A stretch of 9,390 nucleotides of DNA from Thermoleophilia bacterium (GCA_013362295.1 JABFWJ010000415.1:1-9390); one strand, 5' to 3'. Positions 1 through 9,200 are shown, numbered from the stretch's first letter. Notes: a model not told the origin generated them from the sequence alone. Translations and numbers: made by a program.

Positions 1-258
1 GACGCGCGCCCGCGCGCGCTCCCGCACCGCGCCCGCGATCTCGGCGAGCGCCGCGAAGGCGTCCGTCGGCACCAGGGCGGCGGCCGCGCCGCGCGCGAGG
101 GCGTGCTCGACGAAGTCCTCGCCGCCGTCGACGGCGACGAAGAGGTCGCCCTCCTCGATCCGGCGCGAGTCGACCTGCATGCCGGTCACGACGTCGGCCC
201 AGGGCCGAGCGATCAGACGGCCGAGCGACTCGAGGGCGTTCACCTCCAGGGGAATCAC
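1..258 (-). CDS. murF: MurF N-terminal part (UDP-MurNAc-tripeptide--D-Ala-D-Ala ligase), cut by the window edge
   Basis: MurF is the cytoplasmic ATP-dependent ligase that adds D-alanyl-D-alanine to the UDP-MurNAc-tripeptide, the last cytoplasmic step on the stem peptide. Only the first 86 codons are inside the window. They form the N-terminal UDP-binding domain: the motif VDSRRIEEGDLFVAV (residues about 29-43), followed by a helix and ARGAAAALVP (55-64), matches the DSR-x-GDLF-A...GA pattern shared by Mur ligases. The P-loop and catalytic centre lie beyond the edge. The start is GTG at 258-256, which overlaps the TGA stop of murE as GTGA and so suggests translational coupling. A GGGAG stretch at 267-271, eight bases upstream inside murE, can serve as ribosome binding site. 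The usual DGH after the DSR motif is not seen; the sequence reads GGEDFVEHA. MurF is preferred over other Mur ligases because of this N-terminal motif and its place after murE. Confidence 0.85.
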   Translation of the reverse strand, partial: MIPLEVNALESLGRLIARPWADVVTGMQVDSRRIEEGDLFVAVDGGEDFVEHALARGAAAALVPTDAFAALAEIAGAVRERARARV

Positions 259-1583
259 GTCAGGAGCTCCCGAGCGACGGCACGGTCGTCGAAGGCGACG
301 TTGCCGCCGGCGATCTCCATCTCGGTGTCGGCGCCCTTGCCAGCGATCACGACGACGTCGCCGGGCCCGGCATCCGCCAGTGCCGACGCGATCGCGCTGC
401 GCCGGTCGAGCACGATCTCGAGCTCGCCGTCCGCCACCTGCGCCGCGATCGCGGCGGGGTCCTCCGAGCGGGGATTGTCCGTGGTGACGATCGCGCGGTC
501 CGAGTACGCGGCGGCGGCGCGGCCCATCAGCGGCCGCTTCTCGCGATCCCGGTCTCCGCCGGCGCCGAAGACGACGGTCAGCCTCCCGTCGCCGAGCCCG
601 CGCGCGGCCTGCAGGACGTTCGCGAGCGAATCGGGCGTGTGCGCGTAGTCGACGATCACCGCGAACGGCTGGCCCTCCTCCACCGACTCGAAGCGGCCCG
701 GCACCCCCTCCAGCTTCTCGACGCCGCGCGCGATCGCCGCCTCGTCGACGCCGAGCTCGCGCGCCGCCCACAGCGCGCCCAGCGCGTTCGCGCGGTTGAA
801 ACGGCCGCGTAGCTTGAGGTCGAACGGCAGGTCGTCGTCCGGCGTGAACGTGCGTGCAGCCGGCAGCTCCTGCGCGAGCCGGGCGCCCCACTCGTCGCCG
901 ACGTTGATCACCGCGCGCTCGGCCTGCGCGAACAGCGCGCGCTTCGCGGCGAAGTACTCCTCCATCGTCCCGTGGAAGTCGAGATGGTCCCTCGTGAGAT
1001 TCGTGAAGACGAGCACCGCGAAGCGCGTGCCGGCGAGGCGCCCCTTGGCGCCGGCGATCGAAGTCGCCTCGATCACGCACGAGCGGTCGCCGGCGTCGAG
1101 CATCTCGCGCAGGAGGCGCTGCAGGTCGATCGCCTCCGGCGTGTTCAGGCCGATGGGCCGTTGCTCGCCGCCGACTCGACGCTCGATGTTCGTCAGCAGC
1201 GCGGGGCGCCTTCCGGCCTCCTCGAGGATCGAGCGCAGGAGGAACGCGGTCGTGGTCTTCCCGTTCGTGCCGGTGACGGCCGCCACGTCGAGCTCGTGCG
1301 ACGGGTCGCCGAAGAAGCGGACGGCCGCCGGGCCCATCGCGGCGCGCACGCTCGGCACCGAAAGCTGCGGGACGAACACGTCGACCGGACGCTCGACGAC
1401 GAGCGCGACCGCCCCGGCGCCGACCGCGGCCGCTGCGAGCTCGTGCCCGTCGGCACGTGCGCCCGGGACGCAGAAGAAGAGCGAGCCCGGGGTGACGGCG
1501 CGGGTGTCGTAGGCGAGGTCGAGGATCTCGACCGACGGCGCCTCGGCGATGCCGATCGCTTCCGCGAGGCGGTTCAGATCCAT
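255..1583 (-). CDS. murE: MurE, UDP-MurNAc-L-Ala-D-Glu--meso-diaminopimelate ligase (compact form)
   Basis: MurE adds the third stem-peptide residue to UDP-MurNAc-L-Ala-D-Glu in the cytoplasm, using ATP. The protein has 442 residues. Visible motifs in order: DTRAVTPGSLFF (26-37) in the UDP-binding domain; P-loop TGTNGKTTT (104-112); NTPEAIDL (147-154); FTNLTRDHLDFHG (193-205); EEYFAAKRALF (208-218), with Lys214 as the expected carbamylated lysine; GRFNRANAL (260-268); VDYAHTPDSL (311-320); and DNPR (369-372), which in known enzymes marks meso-diaminopimelate specificity. The last motif is GKGADTEMEI where GKGHE is usual, and the SSHAL region reads EATSIAGAKGR. It is about 50 residues shorter than typical MurE, mostly because of a short segment before GRFN. 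The ATG at 1583-1581 puts the N-terminus where the family begins. No clear ribosome binding site precedes it, and the 41-base leader holds a strong hairpin. The stop overlaps the murF start. Confidence 0.95.
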   Translation of the reverse strand: MDLNRLAEAIGIAEAPSVEILDLAYDTRAVTPGSLFFCVPGARADGHELAAAAVGAGAVALVVERPVDVFVPQLSVPSVRAAMGPAAVRFFGDPSHELDVAAVTGTNGKTTTAFLLRSILEEAGRRPALLTNIERRVGGEQRPIGLNTPEAIDLQRLLREMLDAGDRSCVIEATSIAGAKGRLAGTRFAVLVFTNLTRDHLDFHGTMEEYFAAKRALFAQAERAVINVGDEWGARLAQELPAARTFTPDDDLPFDLKLRGRFNRANALGALWAARELGVDEAAIARGVEKLEGVPGRFESVEEGQPFAVIVDYAHTPDSLANVLQAARGLGDGRLTVVFGAGGDRDREKRPLMGRAAAAYSDRAIVTTDNPRSEDPAAIAAQVADGELEIVLDRRSAIASALADAGPGDVVVIAGKGADTEMEIAGGNVAFDDRAVARELLT

Positions 1584-1598
1584 CGAGGCGAAAGTTAG

Positions 1599-1620
1599 CG
1601 GGGCGGCCGGGGCCGCCCCG
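1599..1620 (-). terminator. GC-rich hairpin between the permease stop and murE
   Basis: Two perfectly complementary 10-base arms, CGGGGCGGCC at 1599-1608 and GGCCGCCCCG at 1611-1620, are separated by two bases. Because a two-base loop is too tight, the likely fold is a 9 bp stem with a four-base loop. Read on the minus strand it begins four bases after the permease stop codon and is followed by CTAACTTT, which is only a weak T run. It may be a partial terminator for the permease, or a leader structure controlling murE, whose start codon lies 15 bases further on. The hairpin itself is certain from the sequence; its function is inferred. Confidence 0.5.
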
Positions 1621-1624
1621 CTTC

Positions 1625-3157
1625 TCAACCGACGGCCGCGGGTGCAGGCAGTTCGCCCTCGGGCGCCTCGACGTGCGCGGGCCTGCGGCGCTGCACGAGG
1701 CCGTAGTACGCGGCGCCGACCCCTGCGATCACGATCGCGGCCGTCCACAGGACGGGCCGGTGGTTCAACCAGCCCCAGTGGAAGTCGAGCAGGTTGCCGG
1801 TCTGCTGCGGCGTCGGGTTCGACGCGGCGCGCGGCCACGCGAAGTTGATCAGCATCCCGCCGCCCCACGCGAGGCCGAGCAGCGAGACCGGGACGCCCCA
1901 CTTGCCGAGCGCGAACGGCGCGGGCCGCCGGGGCCAGCCGTTCAACCGTGCGCGCAGGATCGCGACTCCGAGCAGGAAGTAGCTCAGGTAGATCAGGCCC
2001 GTCGCCGCGATCGCGAGGTACGTCGCCCCCGCGTACTGGAGCAGCGGGATCGCCGCGAGCACGGTCACCGCGATACAGGCGATCCAGGGCGTGTGCAGCC
2101 GGGGATTCACCGTGCGCAGCAGCGACGAGCCCGGCAGCTGGTCGTCGCGCGCCATCCCGAAGCACAGGCGCATCACGTTCGCCTGGATCGCGAGCAGGCA
2201 GATGAAGATCGCAATCGTCACGACCGTGAGGTACGTCGTGGCGAACGCGTTCGAGAAGTTGGCGTCGATCACCGCCGCCGGCCCGAGCGCGCCCTTGATT
2301 CCCGACTGCAGCGTGCCGGGGATGGCCATCAGCGTCGCCCAGATGAAGATGCCGCCGACGACGAACGCCCCGGCGACGGCGATCAGGATCGCCTTCGGCC
2401 CCTCCTTGCGCGGGTTGCGCGTCTCCTCGGCGAGCGACGACGCGGTGTCGAACCCGTAGATCACGAAGAGGCTCATGAACATCGCGACGAGGAACGTCGA
2501 GAGCGTTGCGTTCGTGCCGCCCGCGTGGAAGATGACGCCGACGCCCTGGTGGTTGTGGAAGAGCGCCATCACGAACGCGAACACGACCATGCCGAGGATC
2601 TCGAACAGCACGCCGACGTTGTTGATCAGCGCGACAGCGCGCACGCCGTAGATGTTCAGCACGGTGACGACGAGCATCCCGATCAGCGCGACGATCCGCT
2701 GGTTGTGCAGGTTGTTCGCCAGGTGCCAGCCCATCCCGTTCAGCGTCGGGATCAGCGCGAGCGGCAGCGTCACCGCGACCGCGGTGATCGTGAGGATCCC
2801 GGCGAAGAGGTACATCCAGCTCGTGAACCAGGCGTGCGGCTTCTTCGCGAGGTACTTCGACCACTGGTACACGGAGCCGGCGAGCGGGTAGTGGCTCGCG
2901 AGCTCGGCGAACGAGAGCGCGATCACGAACTGGCCGAGCGCAACGATCGGCCAGCTCCAGAAGAAGATCCCGCCGATCGTCGTCAGGCCCAGCGCGAAGA
3001 GCGCGAAGATCCCGGTGGTCGGCGAGATGTAGCTGAAGGCGACCGCAAAGGAGCTGAAGAGCCCGAGCGAGCGGCGCAGCTCCTGGCTGTACCCGAACCG
3101 GGCGAGCTCGGCCTCGTCGGACTGGGCTTCGCCGGCGGTCTCGTCACGAATGTCCAC
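1625..3157 (-). CDS. APC-superfamily amino acid/polyamine permease, 12 predicted membrane helices
   Basis: This is an inner-membrane secondary transporter of the amino acid-polyamine-organocation superfamily, 510 residues long. The N-terminal motif SLGLFSSFAVAFSYISPTTG (residues 30-49) is the broken first helix of the family and resembles the amino acid/choline transporter branch (fungal GABA and choline permease relatives). AELASHYPLAGSVYQW (84-99) and GFDTASSLAEETRNPRKEGP (235-254) are further family signatures. Hydrophobic stretches near 34-55, 61-83, 112-136, 155-170, 181-200, 220-240, 257-279, 305-328, 357-375, 378-400, 420-440 and 467-487 give about 12 helices. The substrate cannot be read from the sequence. 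The chosen start is GTG at 3157-3155, because AGGAGG lies six bases upstream at 3164-3169. An in-frame GTG at 3196 would add 13 residues but has no such site and would lie before the predicted transcription start. It follows the protease gene by 65 bases and precedes murE. Confidence 0.88.
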   Translation of the reverse strand: MDIRDETAGEAQSDEAELARFGYSQELRRSLGLFSSFAVAFSYISPTTGIFALFALGLTTIGGIFFWSWPIVALGQFVIALSFAELASHYPLAGSVYQWSKYLAKKPHAWFTSWMYLFAGILTITAVAVTLPLALIPTLNGMGWHLANNLHNQRIVALIGMLVVTVLNIYGVRAVALINNVGVLFEILGMVVFAFVMALFHNHQGVGVIFHAGGTNATLSTFLVAMFMSLFVIYGFDTASSLAEETRNPRKEGPKAILIAVAGAFVVGGIFIWATLMAIPGTLQSGIKGALGPAAVIDANFSNAFATTYLTVVTIAIFICLLAIQANVMRLCFGMARDDQLPGSSLLRTVNPRLHTPWIACIAVTVLAAIPLLQYAGATYLAIAATGLIYLSYFLLGVAILRARLNGWPRRPAPFALGKWGVPVSLLGLAWGGGMLINFAWPRAASNPTPQQTGNLLDFHWGWLNHRPVLWTAAIVIAGVGAAYYGLVQRRRPAHVEAPEGELPAPAAVG

Positions 3158-3163
3158 GCACGT

Positions 3164-3169
3164 CCTCCT
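3164..3169 (-). promoter_or_regulatory. Ribosome binding site of the permease
   Basis: A perfect AGGAGG on the minus strand lies six bases before GTG 3157-3155. It decides the start in favour of this codon over the GTG at 3196, which is the longest possible reading. Confidence 0.8.
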
Positions 3170-3185
3170 GGTGAGGGGTCGTGCT

Positions 3186-3215
3186 ATTTCAGACACGGCG
3201 GCCGGACGGAGTCAA
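3186..3215 (-). promoter_or_regulatory. Candidate sigma70-type promoter for the permease
   Basis: On the minus strand TTGACT (3215-3210) and TGAAAT (3191-3186) are 18 bases apart. They match the housekeeping -35 (TTGACA) at 5 of 6 positions and the -10 (TATAAT) at 4 of 6. A transcript starting near 3179 would have a leader of about 22 bases containing the AGGAGG site. AT-rich hexamers are scarce in this GC-rich window, and these fall exactly in the gap between two genes. No transcript data support it, so this remains a prediction. Confidence 0.5.
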
Positions 3216-3222
3216 ACGACTG

Positions 3223-6200
3223 TCAGGGCTGCGACCACGCGAGCGTGACGCTGCCGGTCGCGCCGCCGAAGCCGTCCACGGCGATGCGGTAGGTGACGCC
3301 GGGCGAGGCCGTGAACGAGAGCTGGCTCTGCAGCGTTCCATTCGCGTCGTCGTTCGCGGCCAGCTGTGTGAGCGCCGAGACGGCGGTGCCGGTGTACACC
3401 GCGAGGAGCGTGTCGAACGTGCTCCCCGCGGTCTTGAACGTCGTCGGACCGCCGGCGGGCGCCGTCCACGAGAACCAGATCGAGTGGCCGCCGGCGTTGC
3501 CTGCGTGGTTCGGCTCGCCCGCCTCTTTGGTCGCCGTCGTGTTCGTGCCGCTCCAGGATCCGGTGGCCCCCGACAGCGGCTGCGGCGAGGCGAAGGCATC
3601 GTTCGTCGCGCCTGCCGCGACGCTCCAGCTGAGCGTTACGCTGCCGCTCGCGCCGGCGAACCCATCGACCGCGACCTGGTAGACGGTTCCCGCGACCGCG
3701 CTGAACGAGAGGCGGCTCTGCGTGCCGACCGCGTCGTCGTTCGCGGCGACCTGGGTGAGCGCGGAGACGGACGTCCCCGTGTACACGGCGAGCAGCGTGT
3801 CGAAGTTGCTGCCCACGGTGTCGAAGGTCACCGTCCCGGCCGACGGGGCCGTCCACGCGTACCAGATCGAGTGCCCGCCGGCGTTCCCCGCGTGGTTCGG
3901 CTCGCCGGTCTCCTTCGTCATCCCGACGGTGCTCGCGTTGACTGTCCCGCTGACGCCTCCGATCGCGTGCGCGGCGGCGAACGCGTCGTTGGACGTCGAA
4001 GCCGGCGCGGTCACCGACCACGACTGCGTCGCCGGCGTCTGGTCCGTGTTGCCCGCGGCGTCGGTCGCCCGCACCTGGAACGTGTGCGCGCCGACCGCGA
4101 GGCCCGAATAGCCCGCGGGCGACGAGCAGGCGCTCCAGAGGGAGCCGTCGAGCTGGCACTGGAACGTGGAGCCCGCCTCGCTCGCCGAGAACGTGAACGT
4201 CGCCGAGGTCGACGTCGTGCTCGCGGCCGGCCCCGAGTCGATCGTCGTATCGGGCGGCGTCACGTCCGCCGGCGCGTTCGAGATCGTCCAAGTCTGCGTC
4301 GCGGGAGTCGGGTCGATGTTCCCGGCTGTGTCGGTCGCGCGCACGTCGAACGTGTGCGTCGCGAAGGAGAGGCCCGAGTAGCTCTGCGGCGAGGTACACG
4401 CGCTCCACGACGATCCGTCGAGGCGGCACTCGAACGACGAGCCGGCCTCCGTCGACGAGAACGCGAACGTGGCAGAGGTCGCGCTCACCGTCCCCGACGG
4501 GCCCGAGGTGATCGTCGTGTCCGGCGGCGTCGTGTCGGCGGCGGCGGGCTGCCCGCTGAACGCCATCGTCACGTTCCCGGTGCGGCCGCCTCTGCCGTCG
4601 ACGGCGATGCGGTAGGTCGTGCCTGCCGTGACCGCGAAGCTGACGCGGCTCCACGTCGCCGTGCCTGCGTTGTCGTTCGCCGCGACCTGCGTCAGCGCCG
4701 AGACCGCCGAGCCCGTGTAGGCGGCGAGCAGCGTGTCGAAGGTGCTGCCCTGGGTGTCGATCGTCATCGTGCCGTTCCAGCGCGGCGTGAACCGCCACCA
4801 GATCGAGTGGCCGCCGCGGTTTCCGGCGTGGTTCGGCTCGCCCGCTTCCTTCGTCGCACCCACGTTGGAGCCGGAAACGAGCAGCCCGGGATTCGCATCC
4901 GCGACGGAGGCCGCGGCGAACATGTCGTTCGAGAGCGTCCACGAGCGCGTCGCGTGCGTGGGATCGGCGTTGCCGGCTCGGTCGATCGCCCACACCTCGA
5001 AGGTGTGCGGTCCGCCGGTCACGCCGCTGTAGGTCTGCGGCGACGTGCAGGCGGCGGTCGTGTAGTAGTCGATCGTGCAGAAGAACGTCGTGCCGGCTTC
5101 GTCGGCGCTGAACGAGAACGTCGCCGTCGGCGACGTCACCGTCCCCGACGGGCCTGCGGTGATCGTCGTGTCGGGCGGGGTTGTGTCGACGAAGACGTTA
5201 TGGGTCGAGTCGGCGGACTTACCGGAGGTGTCGACCGCGTGGGCGGTGATCGGCACCGACGTTCCCTGGGTGAAGCCCGTCGGGTTCCAGGTCGCCGTGT
5301 AGGGCGGCTCCGTGTCGGTCGCGATCAGCGTCGTGCCCGCGAGGAACTCGACGCGCGCGAGCCCGACGTCGTCCGCCGCGGTCGCGCTCAGCTGCACCGA
5401 CGGGCCGACCCACGCGCCCTCTGCCGGAGCGGTGAGCGTGTCGGAGGGCGGCGCCGTGTCGACGGTGCTCCCCGCAGACGACCAGCTCAGCGTGAACGAG
5501 CCCATCGCGCCGTCCGAGCCGTCGTCGAAGCCGTTGACGACGATGTAGTAGGTCGTCCCGGCGACGGCGTCGAAGGTCACCCGGCTCGTCTGGTCGGCGA
5601 CGGAGACGTCGTCGTTCCCCGCGATCTGCGGGAGCGTGCTGGGGGTCGTCAGCTCGTAGACGGCGAGGAGCGTGTCCCACCCGGTTCCGCTCGTCGTGAA
5701 CGTCGCCGGCCCGTCGGCCGACGCGGTCCAGTTGAACCACACGCCGCGCCCGCCCGCGTTCCCTTCGACCGGGAGCTCCTCGTAGTACCAGGTCGCGCCG
5801 ACGTTCGAGCCCGTCACCGAGCCCGAGCTGCCGCCGAGCAGCTGGCCCGGCCCGAAGTCGTTGCTCGGCGCAGAGGAGGGCGGCGGCGTGATCGTGTAGG
5901 CCACGTGCGCCGGCGTCGGATCGGCGTTTCCGCTCCCGTCGACCGCGCGGATGTCCTCGGTGTGCGCGCCGGTGACGAGCGCGTAGGTGTAGTGGTAGGG
6001 CGAGCGGCACGGGAAGAACTGGCCGCCGTCCTCGGCGCACTCGTAGTGCTCGTCCGGCTCCGTCGAGGCGAACACGAAGCGAGGAGACGCGTTCACCGAC
6101 GAGGCCGGCGGCGCCGCGAGGAGGACGGTGTCGGGCGGCGTGGTGTCCGGGGCTGCGCCGACCACGAAGCGAGTCACGAAGTCCGTCGGCATCGCCAGTC

Positions 6201-9200
6201 CGGATGCGCCGCGAACGCCCGAGATCTCGAGCGAATACCCGCCCGCGGCGAGCGGCGCGGACGGATGCACCTGGATCGTCTGGCTCACCGCGTCCCACGT
6301 CGCGGTGGCGGCGACGGGCGCACCGCTCGCCGACAGGAGCTGGACGGTGTCGGCCGTGAGCGACGCCGGGTCGAGCGCGCGCCCGAATCGCACCGCCGGC
6401 GCCGCGTCGGCGGCGACGCCGGTCGCGAGGTCGGCGGGCGAGGCGTCGAGCGCCCAGCCGGGCACGCCCTGGTCGAGGCCGAGCTGGCGCACGACGACGA
6501 GCCCGGTGTTGTAGTCGGCGACCGCGAAGTCGACCGCGCCGTCACCGTTGACGTCCCCCACCGCGACGCCCTTGGGCTCGTAGCTGCTCGCGTACGGAAG
6601 CGTCGCGATCGAGTCCGCCGGGGACACGAGCCCGCCTGCGGCCGCCTGCAGCCAGATGCTCGCCTCCTCCCAGCCGTCGTGCAGCGCCAGCAGATCGGGG
6701 CGGCCGTCGCCGTTGAAGTCGCCCGTCGCGAGCGCGCCGGGGATGTCGGGCGTATTGAAGACGGTGGGCGGCGCGAGCCTCCCGTCACCGCCCTGGGCGA
6801 AGACATTGACGAGCGCGCCGGGCGAGTTGCCGCCGATCGAGAGCAACACGTCCTTGCGACCGTCGCCCGTGACGTCCTCGACCGCGATCCCACCGCCGCC
6901 CGACCAGTAGCCCACCGTCGCCTGGTAATCGGCCGCGGGCGCGAACGTGCCGTCGAGGAGCTGCGCGAAGACATGCACGGTCGCCGGCGTCGAGGCGGGA
7001 TCGGTCCAGCCGACGACGTCGACGCGGCCGTCGCCCGTGACGTCGCCGGCCTCGATCTCCTGCTGGAATTGCGGCGTCACCGTCTGCGGGTGCCATCCGT
7101 CCGGGGCGTTGACGAGGAGAGTCACGCCCGTCGAACGCGAGTCCACGAGCATGTCGTTGCGACCGTCGCCGTTGACGTCTGCGATCACCACCTGCTGGGC
7201 GCCGCCCGCCGGCACGAGCGTCGGCGCAGCGAGCGTCCCGTTCTGCTGCAGGAACACGTCGACCCCCGAGCCGACGGCGACGGCCGCGTCCGTCTTGCCG
7301 TCCCCGTCCAGGTCGCCTGTGGCCACCGCCAGCTGCTGCGCGCCCGACGTGTTGGACGCATCGGTGGCGATCACGCGTGTCTGCTCCAGCGAGCCGTCCG
7401 CGCGGCCTTCCCACAGGAAGAGCTTCCAGTCGATGTCCGGAACGCCGATGTAGGCGGACGTCGTCATCAGGATGTCGTTCCGGCCGTCGCCGGTGACGTC
7501 GGCGATCGCGACGCCTTGGGCGGAGGTCGGCCCCACGTTCGACGCCGCGAAGCGCTCGAATCGTCCCGGCTGCGTCGCCGAGACCATCAGACCCATCTGG
7601 TAGTTCATGACGGTGCGCGACGGGCCGGCGTTTCTGACGCGCACGTAATACCGCCCGGTCTTGAGGACGTACTCGATGTCGTCCTCGCTCTCGCGGACGC
7701 CGTACTCGTCGACGTGACGCATGAGACGTCCGTCGGGCGCGTACACGTCGAGGACGGCGTCCATCTCCTCGGCGCGGTAGGCGGTGAAGTTGTAGTCGGG
7801 CGGCGTCGCGCTGACGTTGAACACGCCGGGCTGCGCGATGTCTAACGCGTACCAGTCCGCCTCGCCCTCGACCGAGATCTGCGGCTGGATCGAGAGGTCC
7901 TGACCGCTCGGGTCGGCGTGCAGCGGCGTCGCCGTCGCCATCGTGTTGTTCGGCTCGTGCCGATCGCCCTGCGGCATCGTCGCCGGCCCGGCGGGTGCGG
8001 CGCCGAGGGCCGCCGCCAGGTCGAGCACGCCGTGCCCGTACGCGTCGTCGAAGCCCGGCGGGCCGGCGTCGCGCGCACCGTCCTCGATCCTCGAGACAAC
8101 CTGCGGCCCCGTGAGCAGCGTGTTCGCAGATCGCACGAGAAGCGCCGCACCCGCGACGAGCGGGGCGGAGAACGACGTGCCGTCGCCCGCCGCGTAGTCG
8201 GCGCAGGCCCCCGGAGCGGGGACCGGCCCGCCGACGCTCATCCCGGGAGCGGCGATGTCGACCCACGGTCCCCAGTTGGAAAAGAAGGCGATGTTCCCCG
8301 ACCAGTCGGTGGCGCCGACGGCGACCACGCCCGGATACGCAGCGGGATACGAAGGCGTGCGATGCCCGTCGTTGCCAGCTGCGGCAACGACGACGACGTC
8401 CCGGGCAAGCGCGTAATCGACGGCCTGCTTCAGGACGTCGCTCGGCTGTGGCCCGCCGAGCGAGAGGTTGATCACGGTGGCGCCGTGATCGGCCGCCCAG
8501 GTGATGCCGGCGGCCACGCTCGCGTCCGTGCCGGCGCCGTCCGCGTCGAGGACCTTCACGGGCAGCACGCTCGCGTCCCACGCGACGCCGGTCATGCCGA
8601 CGCCGTCGTTGCCGGCGGCGGCCGCGATGCCGGTCACCATCGTCCCGTGCCCGTTGTCGTCCGCGGGGTCGGCGTCGTTGCCGACGAAGTCGTAGCCCGG
8701 CAGCAGGCGGCCGGCCAGGTCGGGCGTATCCGCGTCAACGCCCGTATCGAGCACGGCGAGGACCTGCGCGTGCGAGCCGGTCTGCGTGCTCCAGGCCAGT
8801 GGAGCTCTCAGCCGCTCGAGGTACGGACGCTGGAACACGCCCTTGCGGTAGAGGCGGTCGTTCGGGACGGTGAAGGCAGAGCGCACCCAGTTCGGCTGCG
8901 CCCGTGCGACGCGCGGGTCGCGGCGCAGGCGCCCCAGCGCCCGCTCGACGGGACCGTCGACGGCGACGAGGGCGTAGTCGGTGCCCGGAACAGTCCTCAG
9001 CACGCGCACGCCGAGCGACCGGGCGTTCGCGCCCGGCTGAAGGCGGACGAGCAACGTGTCCTGGTCGGCGCGCTCGACGCGTCCGCGGGCGAACGGCTTG
9101 GTCAGGGGGATGTGCCGGACCGCGGCACGCGCCGCGTCGGCGCCGCAGAGCATGCAGCCGAGTACCAGGAGCACAACCGCGGCGCGCCGGGCGCGCCCAC

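Noticed and set aside
1584..2864. An upstream extension of the murE frame to 2864, giving an 869-residue product.
   Set aside because: The added part is Arg-rich, overlaps the permease gene in another frame and has no domain. The MurE family homology begins at the ATG at 1583.
3158..3196. A longer permease start at GTG 3196.
   Set aside because: It would add 13 residues not typical of the family, has no ribosome binding site, and lies upstream of the predicted transcription start; the GTG at 3157 has AGGAGG at ideal spacing.
1673..3292. A 539-codon plus-strand open frame opposite the permease.
   Set aside because: The product is an Arg/Asp/Glu-rich low-complexity string without motifs, typical of the antisense of a hydrophobic membrane protein gene.
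3226..4932. The repeated DNA as a CRISPR array or mobile repeat.
   Set aside because: The repeats are in-frame protein modules of 250-400 bases with diverged synonymous sites, and there are no regular spacers.
3181..7845. A 1,554-codon open frame on the plus strand opposite the protease gene.
   Set aside because: Its translation is dominated by Arg, Gly, Val and Ala with no domain, and it is antisense to a gene with clear catalytic motifs. Stop codons are rare in such GC-rich DNA, so a long shadow frame is expected.
9142..9164. A lipoprotein signal (VLGC at residues 17-20 of the protease).
   Set aside because: The hydrophobic stretch before this cysteine is only about nine residues and is preceded by arginines, which does not fit the lipobox rule well. 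A normal signal peptide with an ARAA cleavage region is the better reading.
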